Assembly: GCF_015159595.1 (NCBI RefSeq)
Contig: NZ_CP063304.1
Coordinates: 1,736,001-1,800,000, forward strand
Length of the DNA stretch: 64,000 nt
Direction of reading: 5' to 3'
From: Blautia liquoris
GTDB taxonomy: Bacteria; Bacillota; Clostridia; Lachnospirales; Lachnospiraceae
Numbering within the stretch: position 1 is the stretch's first letter; each line of letters starts with the position of its first letter. The position numbers and the translations under genes were made by a program. The notes below the pieces were generated by a model. It was not told where the DNA came from. It saw only the letters and a program-made list of their open reading frames with translations, and searched no databases. Below are positions 1-8,432 of this stretch, piece after piece.

Positions 1-2029
1 TCAGTCTTTCACGTTCAGACTCCGGAAGATTCAGTATATTAATACAGTCGGTCCTGTGAATTGTGATGCCTCGTCCTCTTGTTACGAACCCCACAATTTC
101 GTCTCCCGGAATGGGAGAACAGCATTTTGAAAATCTGACAGAGACATCATGCGTACCGCTTACAACGATTCCAGCTTTCGATTTCGATACCGGAACTTCT
201 ATGATTGTGTCTTCGTTTGTACTTTTCAGTACATCATCATCGGAAATTTTTGTCTGATTTTCCTTATCATAAACATCAATCAGCTTATTTATGACCTGTC
301 CTTCTTTCAGACCTCCATGTCCGACAGCGGCCAGCACAGAATCCCAGTCCCTAAAGCCGTACTTTCGTATGACGGCATTCATATAATTCGATTTTAGATA
401 AACACCAAGATTTTTTCCTTTAATCTTGGCATAGCCATTAAGCATCTCCTTGCCTTTTAGGATGTTGTCCACTTTCAACTGAGCTTTAAACCATTGATTA
501 ATCCGATTTTTTGCCTGTGAGCTTTTTACAATCTTAAGCCAGTCTCTGCTGGGGCCTTTTGAATTCTGAGAGGTGATAATTTCCACACGATCACCATTCC
601 TCAACTCATATTCAATCGGAACCAGCTTTCCATTCACTCTTGCACCAACCATCTTATTGCCGACTGCGGAGTGTATGGTATATGCAAAATCAATAGGACA
701 GGAACCGCTGGGTAAAGTCTTGACATCGCCGGCCGGTGTAAAACAATAGACATTGTCGGAGAATAAATCAAGATCACTCTTGAGCAGACTCATGAATTCT
801 TTGTTGTCTGACATGTCCTGCTGCCATTCCAGAATCTGGCGAAGCCAACTCAGTTTTTCTTCCTCCTGTTCAGGGCCTGTCTTGTTTCCATCTGATGCCT
901 CTTTATACTTCCAATGGGCTGCAATACCATATTCCGCAATCCGGTGCATCTCAAAAGTACGAATCTGAATTTCGAAAGGCTGTCCGTTCGGTCCAATCAA
1001 AGTCGTATGAAGTGACTGGTACATATTTGGCTTAGGCATCGCAATATAATCTTTAAAACGCCCGGGAATCGGCGTATACATCTCATGAATCACACCTAAC
1101 GCCGCATAACAGTCTTTGACAGTCTCCACAATAATACGAACAGCAAAAAGATCATATATCTGATCCAGCGTCTTGTTCTGATTCACCATCTTTTTATAAA
1201 TACTGAAAAAGTGCTTAATTCTGCCGCTTACCTGTCCATCAATTCCCGCTTCTTCAATGTGATGTTTTACTTCCCGAACGATTGCATCGACATACTTTTG
1301 ACGCTCTCCTCGTTTCATATCCACTTTTTCAACCAGATCATAATATGCCTCTGGTTCCAGATATTTCAAAGACAGATCATCCAGCTCAACTTTAATCTTG
1401 GAAATTCCAAGTCGCTGTGCAATAGGAGCATAGATATCCATTGTCTCACGGGCCTTTTCCCTTTGTGTTTCTAACGACCAGTATTTTGCCGTCCTCATGT
1501 TGTGAAGACGGTCGGCCAGTTTTACCAGTATCACCCGGATATCTTTTGCCATAGCCAGAAACATCTTGCGAAGGTTCTCAGCTTGCTCCTCAACTTTGTC
1601 AGCTGCGTAGCTGAGTTTACCAAGTTTCGTCACACCATCGACGATCAGAGCTACTTCATCGCCAAATTCTTTTCTAAGCTCATCAACTGTCATAACCGTG
1701 TCTTCTACAACGTCATGGAGAAGTCCGGATACAATACTTTCCTTGTCAAGTTCCAAGTCTGCAAGTATCACAGCAACACACAGAGGATGGATGATGTACG
1801 GCTCACCGGATTTTCTCTTTTGATCTTTATGTGCCTCGCTGGCCATCTCATAGGCTTTCTGGATCATGCTGATATCCGCCGATGGATGATACTTTCTAAC
1901 ACTGGAAATAAGCTCCTGATAGATTAACTCGGGGCTTGTAAAATCTTCTACGGCCTTTACATTCGCATCTGCCGCCGCGATTTCTTTTTGTAATTTTTCC
2001 TTTTCCATCATTTTTGCGTCTTTGTCCAT
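1..2029 (-). CDS. relA: Bifunctional (p)ppGpp synthetase/hydrolase RelA/SpoT (Rel), 3' end outside window
   Basis: Makes and hydrolyses the stringent-response alarmone (p)ppGpp in the cytoplasm. I translated about 676 codons from ATG at 2029, which follows GAGG by 6 nt. Domains in order: an HD hydrolase with H81 and the HD pair at 105-106 (HDVVEDT), so hydrolysis should be intact; a synthetase with the RFKD form of the RxKD motif and the EIQIRT motif; a TGS domain (CFTPAGDVKTLPSG, coding near 1-0.7 kb); and the start of the Cys-rich RIS/zinc-finger region (CCSPIPGD near position 130). The C-terminal ACT domain and stop lie beyond position 1. RFKD plus an intact HD is the pattern of Gram-positive bifunctional Rel. 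It lies 75 bp downstream of apt in the conserved recJ-apt-rel arrangement. Confidence 0.95.
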   Translation of the reverse strand, partial: MDKDAKMMEKEKLQKEIAAADANVKAVEDFTSPELIYQELISSVRKYHPSADISMIQKAYEMASEAHKDQKRKSGEPYIIHPLCVAVILADLELDKESIVSGLLHDVVEDTVMTVDELRKEFGDEVALIVDGVTKLGKLSYAADKVEEQAENLRKMFLAMAKDIRVILVKLADRLHNMRTAKYWSLETQREKARETMDIYAPIAQRLGISKIKVELDDLSLKYLEPEAYYDLVEKVDMKRGERQKYVDAIVREVKHHIEEAGIDGQVSGRIKHFFSIYKKMVNQNKTLDQIYDLFAVRIIVETVKDCYAALGVIHEMYTPIPGRFKDYIAMPKPNMYQSLHTTLIGPNGQPFEIQIRTFEMHRIAEYGIAAHWKYKEASDGNKTGPEQEEEKLSWLRQILEWQQDMSDNKEFMSLLKSDLDLFSDNVYCFTPAGDVKTLPSGSCPIDFAYTIHSAVGNKMVGARVNGKLVPIEYELRNGDRVEIITSQNSKGPSRDWLKIVKSSQAKNRINQWFKAQLKVDNILKGKEMLNGYAKIKGKNLGVYLKSNYMNAVIRKYGFRDWDSVLAAVGHGGLKEGQVINKLIDVYDKENQTKISDDDVLKSTNEDTIIEVPVSKSKAGIVVSGTHDVSVRFSKCCSPIPGDEIVGFVTRGRGITIHRTDCINILNLPESERERL

Positions 2030-2104
2030 ATATTTCCTCACTTATGCTGAAAAGGCACTGTGCAGGATGGATACAGCTGATCCGCTCCATACACAATGCC
2101 AAAA

Positions 2105-2629
2105 TTATTTCCCTTCATAACGTATTACAGAAGCAACATCATAACCTTTGAGTTTATCTCTTCCCTTTAATCCGGCTAACTCCATAAGAAATATAATCTT
2201 TTCTACCTTGGCCCCCTGTTGTTCAACCATCTTTGCACATGCCTCGATAGTTCCGCCTGTTGCAATTAAATCATCTACCAGTACAACTCGCTGGCCGGGT
2301 TTAATATCATCCTTATGCATCTCTATCGTTGCCGTACCATATTCAAGATTATAAGTCCGGCTAATTGTCTCACGAGGAAGCTTCCCTTTTTTTCGAATCG
2401 GTACAAATGGCTTGTGAAGATTGTAAGCGATAGGTACACCAAATATAAAACCTCTTGACTCTGTTCCCACGATCACATCAAAGTCCACTCCTTCCAGCAG
2501 ATTCTGAAGCTCATCTATAGCCAGCTTAAGTCCGTCCGCATCCTGAAGGATACTTGTTACATCACGAAATATAACACCCGGTTCTGGAAAATCCGGGATA
2601 CTTAGTACATAATCTTCTAATTTTTTCAT
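2105..2629 (-). CDS. apt: Adenine phosphoribosyltransferase
   Basis: Purine salvage enzyme converting adenine and PRPP to AMP and pyrophosphate. The 174-residue length is normal for Apt. The PRPP-binding signature VVLVDDLIATGGT is at residues 115-127, and the N-terminus has the Apt-type PDFPEPGVIFRD. It sits between recJ and relA on the same strand, the usual Firmicute order. A good promoter lies at 2730-2758, so apt-relA can be transcribed separately from recJ. The resulting leader carries an interspersed repeat at 2674-2708. Confidence 0.97.
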   Translation of the reverse strand: MKKLEDYVLSIPDFPEPGVIFRDVTSILQDADGLKLAIDELQNLLEGVDFDVIVGTESRGFIFGVPIAYNLHKPFVPIRKKGKLPRETISRTYNLEYGTATIEMHKDDIKPGQRVVLVDDLIATGGTIEACAKMVEQQGAKVEKIIFLMELAGLKGRDKLKGYDVASVIRYEGK

Positions 2630-2673
2630 TTAAGCTCCTCATCATCCATTCGACAACTATTGCCGATTTGTCA

Positions 2674-2708
2674 TGATACCAGGGTCAAAAGGTCCTGCGT
2701 TTCATGCT
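2674..2708 (+). repeat. Interspersed intergenic repeat, copy 1 (in apt leader)
   Basis: The 35 bases are identical to 62432-62466, running from TGATACCAGGGTC to TTTCATGCT. The copy lies between recJ and apt, downstream of the predicted apt promoter, so it would be transcribed in the apt 5' leader. Related palindromic cores occur at 43458-43496, 46441-46479 and 56769-56784. Confidence 0.85.
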
Positions 2709-2729
2709 CATCTTGTCATTATGTTACAA

Positions 2730-2758
2730 ATTATATCATTTTTTTCCGGTATAATCAA
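2730..2758 (-). promoter_or_regulatory. Promoter of apt-relA
   Basis: On the minus strand TTGATT (2758-2753) and a perfect TATAAT (2735-2730) are separated by 17 bp. Transcription would start near 2723, giving a leader of about 95 nt before the apt ATG. Confidence 0.7.
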
Positions 2759-2773
2759 TAGGGCATTGAGGCA

Positions 2774-4486
2774 CTATTGGTAGTTTATCACTGTAATCTG
2801 AAGGCTTTCCCGTCCCCTGAATTGATTGATTGTCGGATAGTAAGTCAGTGCCATAAGTCCATGAGTTTTGACATATTCAGCAAACTCCTCAGCTTCTCCG
2901 AAAAACACAGCATCCATAACATAGCCGTTTGTGTCGATTACCTGCATCTTGGCTACATTTTTATTCTTGCCAAATATTCGCACGCCTGTCACTTTCAATC
3001 CTTTTTGTGCAAAAAGAGGTTTCGAATTTCCCTTTCCAAACGGAGCCAGTAATTCAATTTGGCTGACCAGTTTTTTGCTGATATATGCAATCGGCATTTC
3101 GATATCAATGACCACCTTTTCCATCAGATCCGTTTCGTCAAGTGTACATACCTCATTGATTTTTTTTCGAAAGAGTGACAGATTCTCCATATCCAAGGAG
3201 AGTCCTGCCGCCATAGGATGTCCCCCAAACTTTGTCAGCAGTTCCTTGCATTTACAAAGCTCATCATACATAGAATAACTTTCGATGGAACGGCCACTTC
3301 CCTTTAAACCTTCCGTCGTTTTCGTTATCACAAAAGATGGCTTGTGATAATGTTCTCTGAGTCTTCCGGCGATAATGCCTGCCAGACTCTCATGACACTC
3401 GGGCAGATATACCACCAGAACTCTGTCTTTTTGTAAGTCCGATTGTTCGACATATGAGATTGCCTCTTTTGTCCCCTGAAGCGTCATTGCCTTCCGGCTT
3501 TCATTCAGTGCCTTCAAATCTCCCGCCAGTTCTGCCGCCTCTTTATTACTTTTGGCACAGAGCATCGCAAGTGCACGTTTAGCCGTGTCGAGTCGTCCGC
3601 TTGCATTTAAACAAGGACCCAGAACAAACCCTATATGATAGGCATTAACATCTTTTGAATGCAGCTGATTTTCACCCATAAGAGCCAGAAGTCCCTTGCT
3701 TTTTGTCTTTCTGAGACGTTTCAGTCCCTCTTTTACGATTACACGATTTTCACCTTGAAGATCCATCACATCGCCGATGGTGGCAAATGCCGCATATTCA
3801 ATAAACTCTATAGACTCAGCACGGTCAATACCATGTCTTTGATAGAGGGCACAGATGAGTTTCCACGCCACCGCAGCTCCACAAAGCCCTTTAAAAGGAT
3901 AATGACAATCCTGTTGTTTAGGATTAACGATTGCATCCGCAGGCGGCAGCAGATAGTTACGCCTGCCATTTTCGTCTTCGTATGGCACCTCATGATGATC
4001 AGTCACAATCACCTGCATTCCCAGATCTTTTGCTACTTTAACTTGTTCTGATGCAGCGATTCCATTGTCACAGGTTAAGATGAGATCAACACCTGCATCA
4101 CATGCCTCGCGAACGAGTGATTCATTTAGTCCATATCCATCTTTGATGCGATCCGGGATCTGAATATCAGCCCTTGCTCCAACCTTTTTAAGTCCTGTGA
4201 GTAGAATATAGGTCGACATGACGCCGTCGATATCATAGTCTCCTATAATCCGGATCTTCTTTTTCGCATTTATCACGCTATCCAGAATATCCAGTGCTTT
4301 TTTCATATCTTTAAAATCTTTCGGATCATGGAGATAGTTCAGATCTCCATTGAGATATTCATCAATATTTTCATATCCGATTACGTCGCGATTTCGTATC
4401 AGTCTAGCAATCACAGGATCAATGTGGAAATCTCTCCCTACTTTTTTAAATTCGGCTTTTTTTGCCGCTACTACCCATCGTTCCAT
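2774..4486 (-). CDS. recJ: Single-stranded-DNA-specific exonuclease RecJ
   Basis: 5'-3' single-strand DNA exonuclease acting in recombination and repair. The 570-residue protein has the DHH phosphoesterase motifs: IIGDYDIDGV near residue 82 (motif I), LTCDNG, TDHHEVP (the DHH signature), and a GGHPMAAG motif of the DHHA1 domain near residue 420. The C-terminal part is the RecJ OB-fold. The ATG start gives MERWVV; no in-frame upstream start is possible because a TAG precedes it. Gene order is scfB, recJ, apt, relA. Length and motifs are complete. Confidence 0.95.
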   Translation of the reverse strand: MERWVVAAKKAEFKKVGRDFHIDPVIARLIRNRDVIGYENIDEYLNGDLNYLHDPKDFKDMKKALDILDSVINAKKKIRIIGDYDIDGVMSTYILLTGLKKVGARADIQIPDRIKDGYGLNESLVREACDAGVDLILTCDNGIAASEQVKVAKDLGMQVIVTDHHEVPYEDENGRRNYLLPPADAIVNPKQQDCHYPFKGLCGAAVAWKLICALYQRHGIDRAESIEFIEYAAFATIGDVMDLQGENRVIVKEGLKRLRKTKSKGLLALMGENQLHSKDVNAYHIGFVLGPCLNASGRLDTAKRALAMLCAKSNKEAAELAGDLKALNESRKAMTLQGTKEAISYVEQSDLQKDRVLVVYLPECHESLAGIIAGRLREHYHKPSFVITKTTEGLKGSGRSIESYSMYDELCKCKELLTKFGGHPMAAGLSLDMENLSLFRKKINEVCTLDETDLMEKVVIDIEMPIAYISKKLVSQIELLAPFGKGNSKPLFAQKGLKVTGVRIFGKNKNVAKMQVIDTNGYVMDAVFFGEAEEFAEYVKTHGLMALTYYPTINQFRGRESLQITVINYQ

Positions 4487-4590
4487 TCTATGCTATGTAC
4501 CAATCCTTTCTCTAGTATAACAGGGAGCTGACCACAATGATTGTGATCGCTCCCCGACAAAAAAATTACAGATTACTGTCATGAATTGAT

Positions 4591-6015
4591 TTACTCGTCT
4601 GCCAGCGCAGCTTTAATCATAAGAGCGCATTCAACTCTCTTTTGCTGCATCTTGCATCCAATTTCATAGACGGAATTAATATTATTGTGGAAATTATACG
4701 CATTGGCTGCACAACCGCCGCTGCAATAAAACCTTGCAAAACAATCCGAACATTCTTTTTTTGCGTAAACATTACAGTTTTTAAATTCACTGGTGATATC
4801 ATCTCTTACGACACCTGTATCCACATTTCCAAGAATAAAGTCTTCATTTCCGACAAACTGGTGACATGGGTATAAATCTCCCCAGGGAGTTACAGCGAGA
4901 TATTCTGTTCCCGAACCACATCCGGAAAGCCTCTTGTAAACACAAGGACCGCCTGTAAGATCAATCATGAAATGAAAGAAATTAAACCCTCTGCCTTCTT
5001 TTTCACGCTTAATCATCTCTTTTGCCAGCAGATCATATTGTTCAAGGATGATTGGTAAATCTTCCTCCCGGATCGCATAATCAGCTTCAGGGGGAGCCAC
5101 AACCGGCTCAACGGAAATCTGCTTAAATCCTAAATCGGCCAGATGCAGGACATCCTTTGCAAAATCCAGATTATAATGTGTAAATGTACCGCGAACGTAA
5201 TATTTATCTTGATTCCTGCTCTCGGCAAATTTTTGAAACTTTGGTACAATAAGATCATAACTACTTTTTCCGTTGCGGAATGGCCTCATAAAGTCATGAA
5301 TTTCTTTTCGTCCATCGATGCTGAGCACGACATTATCCATCTCTTGATTACAGAAGTCCATAATTTCATCATTGAGCAGAACTCCATTCGTGGTAACTGT
5401 AAAACGGAAATGTTTATCATGGATGTTTTCCTGCTCACGTCCATAATGAACCAGTGCCTCTACTACCTTCCAGTTCATCAACGGCTCCCCGCCGAAAAAG
5501 TCAACTTCCAGATTTCGTCTGCTTCCCGAATGTTCAATCAGAAAATCAAGGGATTTTTTACCGACCTCATAGGACATCAGGGCTCTTCTGCCATGATATT
5601 CTCCTTCTTCAGCAAAGCAGTACCTGCAGGCAAGATTGCAGTCATGCGCAATGTGAAGACATAATGCTTTTACTACCAACGGACGATTCTTAAATGCATC
5701 AATTGCATTTTCATAAATATCATCAGTAAATAGCATCCCCTGCTTGTTAAGTTCTCTTAATTCTTCCAATGCTTCCTCTATTTCGTCAGCAGAGTATCTC
5801 CCATGTAAGGACTCTTTTATTTTATCATCGCTGACAGACTCGTCCAACAGTGAGATTACATCATAAACAAGGTCATCGACCACATGAATCGAACCGCTGT
5901 TGATATCCAGAACCATGTTATATCCATTACTTTTATATTGGTGTATCAAAAAAATTCTCCCTTCAAAAGTCAGCATAACACCATGAATCATGTTGTCATA
6001 CTGGTATCTATACAT
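4591..6015 (-). CDS. scfB: Thioether cross-link-forming SCIFF peptide maturase (radical SAM, SPASM)
   Basis: Radical SAM enzyme that introduces thioether cross-links into the SCIFF peptide encoded just upstream. The 474 residues comprise an N-terminal peptide-recognition (RRE-like) part of about 100 residues, the radical SAM CxxxCxxC motif CNLACRYC at 126-133, and a C-terminal Cys-rich SPASM domain (residues about 375-455, including GCGSGTEY, CSDCFARFYCSGGC and IGCKM) that binds auxiliary Fe-S clusters. The gene follows the precursor by 52 bp on the same strand, so they probably form one operon. Function is known for the family from in vitro maturation work; the physiological role of SCIFF is not established. 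Confidence 0.95.
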   Translation of the reverse strand: MYRYQYDNMIHGVMLTFEGRIFLIHQYKSNGYNMVLDINSGSIHVVDDLVYDVISLLDESVSDDKIKESLHGRYSADEIEEALEELRELNKQGMLFTDDIYENAIDAFKNRPLVVKALCLHIAHDCNLACRYCFAEEGEYHGRRALMSYEVGKKSLDFLIEHSGSRRNLEVDFFGGEPLMNWKVVEALVHYGREQENIHDKHFRFTVTTNGVLLNDEIMDFCNQEMDNVVLSIDGRKEIHDFMRPFRNGKSSYDLIVPKFQKFAESRNQDKYYVRGTFTHYNLDFAKDVLHLADLGFKQISVEPVVAPPEADYAIREEDLPIILEQYDLLAKEMIKREKEGRGFNFFHFMIDLTGGPCVYKRLSGCGSGTEYLAVTPWGDLYPCHQFVGNEDFILGNVDTGVVRDDITSEFKNCNVYAKKECSDCFARFYCSGGCAANAYNFHNNINSVYEIGCKMQQKRVECALMIKAALADE

Positions 6016-6067
6016 GACAAAGTTCCCAAAACCTAAAAACAGGTATGGGAACTTTATGTCAGCAAAA

Positions 6068-6211
6068 TTAATTTTTGTTCTCGCAGTGCTGATTTCCTAC
6101 AGTACATGATGTCTTACATGCTGACTGGCAAGATGTCTGGCATTCACCGCATCCACCTTTTTTCATCGTGTTTTGCAGGCTTTTTGTATTCAAAGTTTTA
6201 ATATGTACCAT
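6068..6211 (-). CDS. scfA: Six-cysteine peptide SCIFF (ribosomally made precursor)
   Basis: Precursor peptide of 47 residues with six clustered cysteines (C21, C24, C28, C32, C36, C43) in the diagnostic pattern GGCGECQTSCQSACKTSC. I place the start at ATG 6211, preceded 8 nt upstream by AAGGAGG. A longer reading frame open to 6304 overlaps the upstream membrane-protein gene and lacks family support. The leader MVHIKTLNTKSLQ matches the usual SCIFF N-terminus. It is near-universal in Clostridia and encoded next to its maturase ScfB. Confidence 0.95.
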   Translation of the reverse strand: MVHIKTLNTKSLQNTMKKGGCGECQTSCQSACKTSCTVGNQHCENKN

Positions 6212-6275
6212 GTCTTCATCCTCCTTTTTTACTTTAACAGTATAACACGCCATACCAATCAAGGCAAGATGGATT

Positions 6276-6647
6276 TTACGATACCATTCCTCCTGCCATC
6301 CCACCGGCTATGCAGATAAGAAGTGTAGTAAACAAGTGATTTACAGACGAGGAAATTCCATGAAAGGCAACCAGGGAAATGATTAGCGTAATCAGAAAAT
6401 AGATGATGCCCAGTACCATTCCCCACAGAAACTTCCTTTGTTCCATTGTTTTTCCCAAAATAAAGCCACCCAAAAAGCAGGAAACCAAATATGTTACAAT
6501 AATCCCCACACTGACATTGGACTGACTCAGATCCAGCTTAAGTAATAAGAATGCAACCGTAAGCAGGCAGACGGCAGTCACAACATATGCCGCCAAAAGT
6601 GCTTTTCCCACACGTAAGATCTTTTGTGCATACTGCTGTGTTTCCAT
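6276..6647 (-). CDS. TIGR04086-type small membrane protein
   Basis: Hydrophobic 123-residue protein with about four transmembrane segments (residues about 15-37, 45-66, 73-95, 101-120). It starts at ATG 6647 behind GGGAGG. Proteins of this type are commonly found beside the SCIFF genes in Clostridia, and I recognise it as the TIGR04086 membrane family from that context and its topology. No biochemical function is known. It lies 64 bp upstream of scfA on the same strand and is probably cotranscribed with scfA-scfB. Confidence 0.75.
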   Translation of the reverse strand: METQQYAQKILRVGKALLAAYVVTAVCLLTVAFLLLKLDLSQSNVSVGIIVTYLVSCFLGGFILGKTMEQRKFLWGMVLGIIYFLITLIISLVAFHGISSSVNHLFTTLLICIAGGMAGGMVS

Positions 6648-6715
6648 AAAAAACCTCCCTATATCTTCAATATGATATCTTCCTCATATCTAAATATATG
6701 GGAGGGTTGTTTTCT

Positions 6716-8281
6716 TTATTCATCCATTGATGATTCTGTCTGTCTTCTTCTATTCTTGATTTTAAGTCCTGCAAATGTCAAACCCGTTAACATGGATAGC
6801 ACAGAGACAACTGTCAGAGGAAGAATCTGACTATTATCAGCTGTCTTTACAGCACCCGGGGTTGTTACCGCTGCGGTCTTTATCTTAGGCTCAGTTGTCT
6901 TGGGTTTTGTTGTCTTGGGTTTCGTTGTCTTAGAGTTTGACTGTCCACTCGGCTTTTTTGTATCATCCTGACCTTTTTGTGATGATTCATCGCTATCAGA
7001 ATTCTGCATATCTGCCTTTGAAGAGTCAGCGTTATCAATTGAATCTTCAGTACTTGCAGTAGATAGTTTTTCCTTATCGGTCTTTCTATAAAAATCTTCT
7101 GTATTTCCAACAATAGAATGTCCAATAAACCCATCTTCTGAATCAGAATCACCATCATCATTGTTTTCAGCTGTCTTAAGATTCTGATCATCATTTGAAT
7201 TTGCAGGCTGATTCTGATCTAAATCAGTCTCATTCGTGTCGTCCTCAGATTTTTCCTCCACAGGCATAACGTTTTCATCTGAGTTGTTCGAAACAACAGC
7301 ACGTAATGGAGAAAATGTCCTCAAAGGCAATCCGTGATTAGACGTTTCAGATTCGTCCATCTTTTGCTCTCTGACTTTGGAATCTTTGTCCTCTTTCTTG
7401 GCTTCATTGTTCTGAGAATCATTTATTTTGGAATCTTCTATTTTAGAATCATCTGTCTTAGATTCTTCCATTTTAGAGTCATCTGTTTTAGAATCTCCGT
7501 TCTTAGATTCTTTTTTCTTAGGTTTATCCGTTTCGGAATCTTCGTTTTTAGATTCATCCTTTTTGGATTCGTCATTTTTAGATTCATCGTTTTTAGAATC
7601 ATCGTTTTTGGATTCGTTGTTTTTGGAATCTTTGTTTTTAGATTCATCCTTTTTCGATTTATCCGTTTCAGGATCCTCTTTTTGGGACTTATCTTTTTGT
7701 GACTCCTCAGTTTGGGACTTATCTACTTTGGATTCTTCCGTTTTGGAATCTTCTGTTTTAGAATCTTTATCATCCTTCTTGGAATCTTCTGTTTTGGGAT
7801 TCTTTGATTCATCTGTTTTAGGATCATCTTTCCCGGTACTCTCATATGTAGCCCCTGTTTCTTTAGCAGAATCATCTGTCGAAGACCCAGAGATTGTCTC
7901 TGAGTGTTTTAGGGAATCCTTATATTCCTTCACAGTCATGCTTTTCACAGATTCGGAAAGTTTTGATTTTTCGTCTTTTGTAATCGTAGAATCAGAACAC
8001 AGTACAATAATCTGATTGCTTCCAAGCAGTTTAGCCGCCTGACTTAAAGTTTTGACAGCTGTCTTTTCAGTGAATCCGTCATTTTTATCATCTCCGCTCT
8101 TTTTATCCAGATATATCACCTTTGTAGCTGACTCTTCACCCATTATCTGTGTCTGACTGACGGCGGAGTCTTTTGCCGGATCGGAAGCTGCCATTGTCGG
8201 ATAGGGTGCACTGGAAATGGTGAGTACCAGAGTCAGAATCACACCTGCCGCTTTTGTATTTCTCATCATTTTGTTTCTCAT
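6716..8281 (-). CDS. Secreted, membrane-anchored Lys/Ser/Asp/Glu pentapeptide-repeat protein
   Basis: Predicted surface protein of 521 residues. It has a signal peptide (residues about 1-32, ending TMAAS). A short stretch follows, VIYLDKKSGDDKNDGFT, which resembles the opening strands of beta-helix surface proteins. Next come about 25 near-tandem pentads of the form K-x-[DE]-[DES]-S across residues about 155-300 (for example SKNDESKNDESKKDES). An acidic linker and a KTTKPKTT stretch precede a C-terminal hydrophobic segment with a KNRRRQ positive tail. The sequence VKTADNS before that segment resembles a sortase signal but lacks a clear LPxTG. The repeats create long artefactual open frames on the other strand. 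Function unknown; likely cell-wall-spanning stalk or adhesin-like. Confidence 0.8.
   Translation of the reverse strand: MRNKMMRNTKAAGVILTLVLTISSAPYPTMAASDPAKDSAVSQTQIMGEESATKVIYLDKKSGDDKNDGFTEKTAVKTLSQAAKLLGSNQIIVLCSDSTITKDEKSKLSESVKSMTVKEYKDSLKHSETISGSSTDDSAKETGATYESTGKDDPKTDESKNPKTEDSKKDDKDSKTEDSKTEESKVDKSQTEESQKDKSQKEDPETDKSKKDESKNKDSKNNESKNDDSKNDESKNDESKKDESKNEDSETDKPKKKESKNGDSKTDDSKMEESKTDDSKIEDSKINDSQNNEAKKEDKDSKVREQKMDESETSNHGLPLRTFSPLRAVVSNNSDENVMPVEEKSEDDTNETDLDQNQPANSNDDQNLKTAENNDDGDSDSEDGFIGHSIVGNTEDFYRKTDKEKLSTASTEDSIDNADSSKADMQNSDSDESSQKGQDDTKKPSGQSNSKTTKPKTTKPKTTEPKIKTAAVTTPGAVKTADNSQILPLTVVSVLSMLTGLTFAGLKIKNRRRQTESSMDE
7395..7810 (-). repeat. Coding 15-bp tandem repeats (SKxDE pentads)
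   Basis: Imperfect 15-bp units such as GATTCATC(C/G)TTTTTA on the plus strand repeat through the middle of the 521-residue surface protein. Each unit encodes one pentapeptide, so gain or loss of units keeps the frame. Confidence 0.75.
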
Positions 8282-8331
8282 ATTAAAATTTTACTCCTCA
8301 GTTATTTCTACATGAATCACTATTCCAACGT

Positions 8332-8337
8332 ATTATA
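8332..8337 (-). promoter_or_regulatory. Candidate -10 element of the repeat-protein gene
   Basis: A perfect TATAAT on the minus strand 50 bp upstream of the ATG. The matching -35 region is poor. GAGGAG lies 12 nt before the start. Confidence 0.4.
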
Positions 8338-8370
8338 ACACAAATTTCCAAAAATCGACACCCCCTATTA

Positions 8371-8411
8371 TACAAAAAGCGGATGTGCAAAAACTCACTC
8401 CGCTTTTTGTA
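8371..8411 (-). terminator. Terminator after ftsH
   Basis: A 13-bp perfect stem (TACAAAAAGCGGA pairing with TCCGCTTTTTGTA) with a 15-nt loop begins 22 bp past the ftsH stop. The stem contains the U-rich tract expected of an intrinsic terminator. Confidence 0.75.
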
Positions 8412-8432
8412 TATCAATTATCTGGAAAGAAC

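Noticed and set aside
1502-1927. A 141-codon plus-strand frame
   Set aside because: It lies wholly inside the opposite strand of the relA HD and synthetase region, which has clear conserved motifs.
4530-4560. Hairpin GGGAGC...GCTCCC after scfB as a terminator
   Set aside because: The stem is imperfect and no T-run follows on the minus strand, so it may not stop transcription into recJ.
7395-7810. Regular short direct repeats suggesting a CRISPR array
   Set aside because: Units are 15 bp, contiguous and in frame in a protein gene, with no spacers.
7334-8015. Long plus-strand open frames of 122 and 195 codons rich in Ser/Leu/Phe
   Set aside because: They mirror the 15-bp coding repeats of the surface protein on the other strand. 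There is no ribosome site, and the composition is that of a low-complexity shadow.
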